64,000 nucleotides of DNA from Plutella xylostella. Its lineage: Eukaryota; Arthropoda; Insecta; Lepidoptera; Plutellidae. The first letter of the stretch is position 1, and each line of letters opens with the position of its first letter. Below, piece after piece: positions 56,891 through 64,000 of the stretch. The position numbers were made by a program, and so were the translations under genes. The notes beneath the pieces are model-generated. The model saw only the letters and a program-made list of their open reading frames with translations, did no database searches and had not been told where the DNA came from. The stretch is from contig NC_064001.1 in assembly GCF_932276165.1 (NCBI RefSeq), forward strand, positions 1,681,501 to 1,745,500, read 5' to 3'.

Positions 56891-58037
56891 GTCGTCTTAT
56901 GTGTTATGTGCAAGCTATTAATAACAGTGCCTCGCTCAGGTGCAATGTCATTTCTGTTTCTTATCGTTTAACATTGAAATATGGCGCGATAACGACTCTA
57001 CAATCATATAATATAATCTTAAGTGCTTCTGAACGAAGCTTTTTAAAAAAGAGATGATATTTCTTTGATTTATGTGTTTTATGACGTTTCAGACTCCCCA
57101 GGTTTTTATTTGCTATGATGTTACATGATAATTCATTATGCTTACTACACTGGTAGGTAGGTATACATAGGTACCTACATACAAAAAGATATATTATATT
57201 TTTACATGGCCAACTTAAGCTTACTCTGAAAGCTTAGCACAGATTTTGATAGCTAATACCAATTTGTACCATACCTATTTGGCTGCCAATGTATCGTAAT
57301 CATTAGTGTAGCTGCCATCAAACGTTCAGAATAATACTGTTCTATTCGACCATTATTTTACCCTAATCGGCCGTTGATTGCGCGCACTTACACAGTTACA
57401 CACAATACACAGTTACACACATAATGAATCGCTCTGCTGATTGGCTAATTAAAACTGACAGCTGTAACGCCGTCGGCTATTCACATTCACAGAAGTATTA
57501 CTTACTAATTATTCACAGTACTGAACGATATTCTGGAAATTGACATTAATTATTGAGCTTTTTATATGAGTGGTGAAATATAGCTGAAATTCTATAAGAG
57601 AATAATTGAATAATATTGTTTAATTTTGGGCGGTCACGTTCACGCTATTCTGAATATCCAAACCTTTCATAACATGCATTTAGTATTCTGGACATATTTT
57701 TCTTCTTATGGTGTCGGTTATAAAAATATGAGACCAGGGTTCGTCACCGACACCATTAGAAAAAAAAAGTATGTACAAAATATTAAATTATTGTATCACA
57801 AAAGTTTTTGTGAATTTCATTGAAAAATTATTGCATTGAAGTATAAAAAAATACATACATACAGACGAATTGAGAACCCTCTCTTTTTCGAAGTAGGTTA
57901 AAAATCGGTCACCAACTTTCTTGCCTTAAAATTTTCCTAATGACGTATGCGATTCGAACTGGAAATTATAATCTTCCCGGATTTTTTTTCCGTCACAAGA
58001 CCTCTCGAATGGAACGTTTATGTATTGTATAAGTTAC

Positions 58038-58290
58038 AGTGACGGTCAAATGGCGTAGTGGTTTGTGACCCTGACTGCTATGCAGGTCCCGGGTTCGATT
58101 CCCGGCTGGGGCAGATATTTGTTTAAAGACAGATATTTGTACTAGGGTCTTGGGTGTTGATATTTATATTTGTATGTATCTATCTATGCATTTGTGTAGA
58201 TAAATCAGCTGTCCGACACCCACAACACAGGTTCTGTTCTGCCTAGCTTGGGGTCGGATAGCCGTGTGTAAAATGTCCCCACATAAAAAA
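58038..58290 (+). mobile_element. SINE family C copy
   Basis: AATGGCGTAGTGGTTTGTGA, GGTTCGATTCC and CTGCCTAGCTTGGGGTCGGA. A few bases are lost in the head compared with 31744. It abuts a minus-strand fragment of SINE family B. Confidence 0.8.
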
Positions 58291-58400
58291 AGTCTAAACT
58301 GCTTTCCTAAGTTTGAACCATTTCCCACCACGCTGGCCCAATGCGAGTTGGTAGGTCCACACATATAGGTAGATGTGCTAAAGACCGTAGTGACGATGAC
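58291..58400 (-). mobile_element. SINE family B 3' fragment, minus strand
   Basis: AACCATTTCCCACCACGCTG and GCTTTCCTAAGTTTG are the reverse complement of the 3' half of the complete element at 23386-23730. Confidence 0.65.
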
Positions 58401-58797
58401 GTACATTTAATAGTGGAACTAGGTGTTCGGCGACGACGGCCATAATCGAAATCAGTAATGAACAATCGCTGCGCATTCTGCTCAGCTGGAGCGGATGGAT
58501 TTCGCGTCGAATTAATGACAATAAAATGGACTACAGACCCGATGTGCCACCGATAATGAGCCTCCATTCCAATCACTCCAGTGGCAATCGATATTAATGG
58601 ATGTTGATGAAAGTTAAGCCAAAAGTAAAATAAAAGTATTGATCGTGATCGTATAACTTTCGTTGAAAATTAATATTACTTACCCGTTTGTTAAGAGGCC
58701 TTTGTCGCAGATTAAGTATTGGGCCTTTGTCTTTGAGTAGAATGAGGAAACAAATCTATTAATCAAAGGACCCGTTTTTTTATTAAATAATATTATA

Positions 58798-59059
58798 GAC
58801 GACCGAATGGCGTAGTGGTTAGTGACCTGACTACTGAGCCGATGGTCCCGGGTTCGATTCCCGGCTGGGGCAGATATTTGTTTAAACACAGATATTTGTT
58901 CTCGGGTCTTGGATGTGCCCGTAAAATGGCAATAGGCCCGCCCCCTATTACATTGGGACTAACATAATACTCTGGCGAAAAGTGGGTGCAGTAATGCACC
59001 TCTGCCTACCCCGCAAGGGAGTACATTAGTACAAGGCGTGAGTGCGTGTTTTTTTTTTT
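58798..59059 (+). mobile_element. Chimeric SINE: family C head with a different tail
   Basis: The head is identical in type to 31744 (ACCGAATGGCGTAGTGGTTA, GGTTCGATTCC, CAGATATTTGTTTAAACACA). After GGTCTTGGATGTG it switches to another body (GGCAATAGGCCCGCCCCCTA, AAGGGAGTACATTAGTACAA) ending in a T run. The 3' part is a module not found in the other family C copies here. Confidence 0.7.
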
Positions 59060-59330
59060 TGTAGAGTTAAAATCAATGGGCTATTTGTACGTAAAATATA
59101 AGTTTTCGACAAGATAGTGTGGCTAGCGAAACAGCTCTCCTAAACACTGTTATTCCTAAGTTTCTAGCGCTGACTATAGACTCGTATAAAGTAACCCTGC
59201 AGATTTGCCCCCTATCCTATTCTATTTCTATTCTGAGAGCGGGCGAAGTTCCTGTACGTGGCTTTCTGCCGCAGTTCCGCCCCCTACACGTACCTTCTAT
59301 ACTGACCCCCTCCTTCCCCTCTCTCACCAG

Positions 59331-59436
59331 GTTCTTCGCGGTGCTGTACCCGCTGCGCCTGCACGTGGCGCGGCGCCGTAGCCGGCAGATGCTGGCGGCC
59401 GCCTGGCTGAGCGCGCTCGCATGCAGCGTGCCGCAG
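59331..59436 (+). CDS. Class A peptide GPCR (ACP/AKH/corazonin-receptor family), exon 3
   Basis: The exon encodes the last base of the split Arg codon and residues 151-185. The phenylalanine completes the DRF motif (DRY variant), ICL2 is AVLYPLRLHVARRRSRQ, and TM4 is MLAAAWLSALACSVPQ with the conserved Trp. The acceptor CTCTCTCACCAG ends at 59330, and the donor GTGAGC at 59437 is phase 0. The downstream exons for TM5-TM7 and the C-terminus are not in the window. ACSVPQ before the splice site is typical of the AKH/ACP receptor group. Confidence 0.88.
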
Positions 59437-61553
59437 GTGAGCCCGAGGTCTGTCACCTGGTGACCAGGGTTAGTCACCGTGGTGACAGGACGCGGCAGAT
59501 GTTGCTGGGCGAATCAAGCACGTGGTGGACCAGTAGACCGCCAGGGTCGCGACCAGGGTTTGTGACCATGGTGACAGGAAAGCGTGGAACGTGACGGAAC
59601 AGTGGGAGAGATGACGTAGAACATCTTCAGAAGGTACGTAGGCCTTCAGGATACTGCAAAAGTGGGTCTTATTATTACGAGACAAATTTAGTTAAGTATT
59701 CAGGTTAACAAGTTAGTTAATTTATTAGTACCTACTTGTTCATTGGGGTGTTGCAAAAATCGTGGGAAAGGAAAGGAAAAAGGAAGTTTCTGAGAGAGGT
59801 CATTCTAGGGCTACTTGTTTATGTTGAACGCAACCAGATAGTCTTGTTTAGCAGTTTAGCACAGAGGCGTCCAGATATAGCTTTCTTGGAACTATAGTAA
59901 CCCGGATCTGGAATCTACCACAACCTGTTGCCGTATATAGGGTGTTGTAAAAAGGGTATACTAAGCCGAAACCTACACTTTTGCAACACTCTGTATAGCA
60001 ATCTGTGTGTTTATGTAATCATAATCTTAATGTTAGTCATCTTGCTGTGTAACTTGTGTATGTGTTTGTGTTGTGTTAAGTAAATAAATAACTTATCTAT
60101 CAATATCAATCAACAATAAATTATTTTGCTTATCTGTGTGTAACTCATGAAATTTGTATGGATCTTCTTTTATATTTTAATACAGTAACCACACCTTCTT
60201 ATTATTAATATACCGGAAATTACCTTTTAATATTGTATTTTACTTAATACTACCTACTTACTGCACTGCCTGAGTGCAAGCTTCGGATGGTCTTTTAAGG
60301 TTTTACTGGTGGGCTTCCGGTTTAAAAACTATCCTGTCTACTTATCAGCTTTTAAACTAATTTCCGGAATTCATAAATTAAAATAAAAGAGTAGGATTCA
60401 GTGTAAAAATGCACAATGTAATTAATTAGCCTAATTAGCTGGAAATATGATGACTTTCATTGTATTTTACGTCTGATATTCGATTACGTCGATATAGGTA
60501 GTATATTTCGACGTAATCGTATTTCAAATTTAGGGAAATTTTTAAAAAATATTTTTATTTAGTATAAATTAATTTAATTAAAGAACACATCAAATTAAGG
60601 TTTATATTATTATGTTATGCAAAGTTTCAAAATTAAGTTAATTAACTTTTGTTGCTGTTGCTATTATTCCAATTAAATCATCCGAAGTAATTTATGTAAG
60701 TATTAAAAAGTTTAGAAGTTGAAATACAAATTTTGTTTTAAGAACTGCCGTTGGCAAATTTATCGTATTTGTTGTGGATGGATACAACATTACAAATTTA
60801 TCATTGGTCGAGCCATTAAGATAACAAAATGTAACGGGCTAACAGTTTACCTACTGGGAAACGCAACCAACGTAGATTTGTCTTGATTGAGTAGTTTCAG
60901 AATAGGGCATAATAGGGCATTTCGCTTTGCAATTTTGAGTTTATGGTTCAGCCAAGCAATAATTATCCCACCTTTGATAAAAAAGCTCCATCACTGATAG
61001 ACCCGTTTGTATGAGATTTTTGTCCGAGACATGATTGATTAGTATCTTTATTAAAACCTGTTCAACCGTTCAATATTTTGCATTCATTAATGAAAATTTT
61101 TCAGGTAGGTATTTGGAATTTTGTCGGGTTAGGTTACAACATAATGAAGGCACACGATTTCTCAGAAGAAGGAATTTATTTTAATTTCAGGATAACCTTG
61201 AATCGAGCTTTTTGCAAGAAAACAATATTCAAAACATAATCCTTAGAATAATCGGTATATTGTGTACCCACTTCAGAGCAGACTTCCAAATCTTCTTAAG
61301 ATCTCTACAAATAAGGCCATCCTACAATGTACAAGTACCGTAGTAAGTAAGTACATAACCCACAATAAGTAGCACAAAGTACCTAGTTACTTAGGAGCTT
61401 TGGAGCCAAAAAAACGTGTCATGGAGACGCATATTAATGATAATGCAATGGCTGGTAGGTACGATAATATATGGTTTGGTATATAAAATATTTGATGAGG
61501 GTTCTTTGCGGGAAAACATTTTAAGGCCAAGCGAAGCTTGCGGGAACAGGTTA

Positions 61554-61752
61554 TCCTAACTAATATTATAAATGCGAAAGTAACTGTGTCTGTCTATCTG
61601 TTACTCTTTCATGCCAAAACTACTGAACGGATTTGAATGAAATTTGATATACAGATAGTCTAGACCCTGAGAAAGAACATAGGCTACTTTTTATCCCGGA
61701 ATTCCCACGGGAAAACTTTTTAAGGCGAAGCGAAGCTCGCGGGAACAGCTAG
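61554..61752 (+). mobile_element. Lep1-type Helitron behind a fragment of another copy
   Basis: TCCTAACTAATATTATAAAT to GCGAAGCTCGCGGG...CTAG. Directly upstream (61500-61553) lies the 3' end of another unit (GGCCAAGCGAAGCTTGCGGG), again head-to-tail. Confidence 0.85.
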
Positions 61753-62968
61753 ATCTGAATAAAACATGGTACCGATGTATGTATAATATTTGAAGCGGCA
61801 AAATTTAAAGCAATATTCATTCTGGATTAATAGTACTCATCACGAATTTTTCACATTCTTATTTATTGCCAATCCATTCCAAATTGTTTTTCAGAATTTC
61901 AAAGGAATAAAAACCTTTGAAATTGAAACGGTGGCGGTGTTCCGAACATCTGTAAATTGAATCACAATCATTTCACTGTTGAACATGAGTCGCACTGTTT
62001 ATATCATAAATATCTATCTTATAAGTACAGTGTTGTTTATACAATGTATCTTTTAGCAACATCTGGCTGATCTTAAAAACCCTTTATTTTAGCGGTAGTG
62101 TAAGGTGAGTACGCTTTTAGAAAAGTTACCGCTAACACACGTGCAGACAGTTATACAAGCGTTATGAGTTTATATGAGTGTTATGTACTTAGATAAATAA
62201 TATACGAACTAGATAGAGTGTTAGCGCAAATTAAACATAACAAAAAAATATATATATCGATAAATAAAACCCCACTTCTAACACTGAGCTCTTATTTAAA
62301 ATAAGTTCGATAACAGGATTTGTGACTTTACCCTTTGGTACAATGGTTTTCATTAGGTGGAACTTAAAGTGGGTAAGTAATCAAAATGCGGAGTTTTAGC
62401 TTTGTTGTTGTATGTGACATATGATAGATATTTATAATATAGAATTATTATTAATTGCAGTGAAACAACCGACCGTATAATTCGACTTGGCGCTTTATTA
62501 CTAAAAAGCTAAAAACCATAGAGTTCGACCATATAGTCTATGGTAGAGGGGTTACCATAGAGTACAGAGGGCACGATGCAACGTGCCAGTGCTATGTCTA
62601 CACAGAGTACACGACATACACATAAGACTCACCATATTGTTCGTATATTGTTCATCTAAGTGTCTGACTAACTAACACTCCGAGATGTATATGTGATGAA
62701 ATATTCACGTGTTCCGTAAGTCCCTTCACCTCGTTATGAGGTCCGAAGTTTCGCTGCTGACCGTACTGTGTGTTACCTAGTACCCGTAATGTCCGGTGAT
62801 AAAGTTTAAATTCCGTTAAACAATGGTCAAACGGAGTTACCATCGATGTTCTCAAACTTTAGAGCAGTCGCACTGAATAGAATCGAATAGTCAAACAGAG
62901 GTATTCAGCATCCCTATTCCGTAACTAACTACTTGTTTTATGTACCTACTATAGTTTTATAGATAATA

Positions 62969-63158
62969 GCTGATCCCGCGAGCTTTGCTTCGCCTTAAAA
63001 AGTTTTCCCGTGGGAATTCCGGTATAAAAAGTAGCATATGTTCTTTCTCAGGGTCTAGACTATATGTATAACAGATTTCATTCAAATCCGTTTAGTAGTT
63101 TTGGCGTGAACGAGTAACAGACAGACAGAGTTACTTTCGCATTTTAGTAGTTAGGATG
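62969..63158 (-). mobile_element. Lep1-type Helitron, minus strand
   Basis: CCCGCGAGCTTTGCTTCGCC at left, CAGAGTTACTTTCGCATTTTAG at right; same family in reverse orientation, slightly shortened at its 5' end. Confidence 0.75.
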
Positions 63159-64000
63159 GTCCGTGAACAACTGTACTTGGTCGGTGCCTGCTTTCCTTTA
63201 CCTAGGTATACCTTCTTGCAAAGAAAAGCATTAGCCGTATTTATGGCGAATCGCGATATAGTGAAATTTATCTACGTCGATATTGAAACCGTGTAGCGGC
63301 CGCCGGCGTGAGAAGTGGGTGATTTCCCTAGTCTTGCTTATTGTTAAATTGTTACATACACATGTAGAAAGTTTTCCACGAACAAATACCTAAATTGCCA
63401 GTTAGTTGTAAGCCGCTCCGTGGATACTACTGGATACAGAGTGAATAAGGCTCCGACTGAACTATCCACGTGTCTCGCAACTCTGGCAACTTGTGCAAGA
63501 GCTCAGTTTAAACACATTTGTTTGGATTTCAATGTGATTGTGTATTCATTGCTATCGCCGGGAGATCGCGTTTTTAAACGCATCACAAAGCTAGCAGAGT
63601 AGAGGTTGGCAATGCTAACGTTGCAACAGAAACAAGTCCTTAACCAGAAAAAGTTTATAAAAGGGACAATTTGCCCCTATTATTTGTTTTTGACACTGAC
63701 GTACTACGTCATTCCTAAATTAGTTAACTTCCATGTCAAAGAAAAATAATCTTTATATTCCCGTTTCAAAGTTGTAAACAAAATATGAAAAAAACGTGGT
63801 CGCTAGTCGGGCTATAGTGAACATAACAGAGAGTTGTTAGTTTATTTATATTTTGGAATTACTGTGTTTACGCTGCTGAAGCGGATTGAATCAAAGCATT
63901 GTAACGTGTGTGTTTTGTTTGCTTTCTTAACACAATATTTTTATAGATATAGAACTATTTATAAGTAGTTATCTATTTTAATAAGATAAACAAGAGCTAA

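Larger units (their letters stand above)
48109..59330 (+). other. GPCR intron 2 (11.2 kb)
   Basis: The intron joins exon 2 to exon 3 in phase 2 (AG|G). No other gene is seen. Unannotated stretches such as 49780-50430, 52810-53260, 53950-54960, 55150-56580 and 56890-58030 are AT-rich with only short dispersed repeats, for example GAGAACCTCCTCC...GAAGTCGG near 55475 and a related copy near 57870. Confidence 0.85.
59437..64000 (+). other. Start of GPCR intron 3, runs off the window
   Basis: No further exon for ECL2/TM5 was recognised. The first 150 bp contain two imperfect copies of a 30-bp unit (GACCAGGGTTAGTCACCGTG near 59462, GACCAGGGTTTGTGACCATG near 59551). A small palindrome (CGATTACGTCGA...TCGACGTAATCG) lies near 60480-60520. 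Otherwise AT-rich sequence with Helitron copies. Confidence 0.6.

Overview
The window looks like a lepidopteran (moth or butterfly) nuclear genome. It is AT-rich and its coding sequence is split by long introns. It carries repeats typical of that order: Helitrons of the Lep1 type (TC start, CTAG end), tRNA-derived SINEs, RTE-like and R1-like non-LTR retrotransposon ends, many small palindromic MITEs and hAT-like elements. Species and chromosome cannot be read from the sequence.

Left part (1-11.4 kb). A 45-bp minisatellite and a SINE lead into a dense block of virus-like genes. On the + strand are a spliced basic/acidic hypothetical gene (2557-3598), a protein-primed-type family B DNA polymerase broken by one in-frame stop inside motif A (3932-7498), a 169-aa unknown ORF starting 10 nt after it, and a small spliced gene (8478-8811). 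Convergent on the - strand are a double-jelly-roll capsid-like protein (10902-9784) and a small RNase-H-fold-like protein (9787-9263), which overlap by the four bases ATGA. A tyrosine-recombinase C-terminal fragment abuts the capsid-like start. I read this as an endogenous Polinton-like/adintovirus-like element. No rve integrase, packaging ATPase or maturation protease was found.

Middle part (11.4-24 kb). This is repeat territory. It holds a 61-bp nearly perfect inverted repeat, RTE relics, a 5'-truncated LINE with RT end plus RNase H bounded by a perfect 13-bp target-site duplication, a MITE carrying a nested LINE end, a Lep1-type Helitron and a complete tRNA-SINE.

Right part (24-64 kb). 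One host gene spans this region on the + strand: a class A peptide GPCR of the AKH/ACP/corazonin (GnRH-related) receptor superfamily, most like an ACP receptor. A perfectly spaced Inr + DPE core promoter lies at 24053-24088. Exon 1 (24338-24664) encodes the N-terminus, TM1 and TM2. Exon 2 (47987-48108) encodes ECL1 and TM3 to the DRF motif. Exon 3 (59331-59436) encodes ICL2 and TM4. The remaining exons lie beyond the window. The 23.3-kb and 11.2-kb introns are filled with transposons. Exon 2 is unusual at both ends: a duplicated 3' splice site lies 89 bp upstream, and its 5' splice site has been expanded into an 18-bp (six-codon) minisatellite with ten donor-like copies, the first six in frame.
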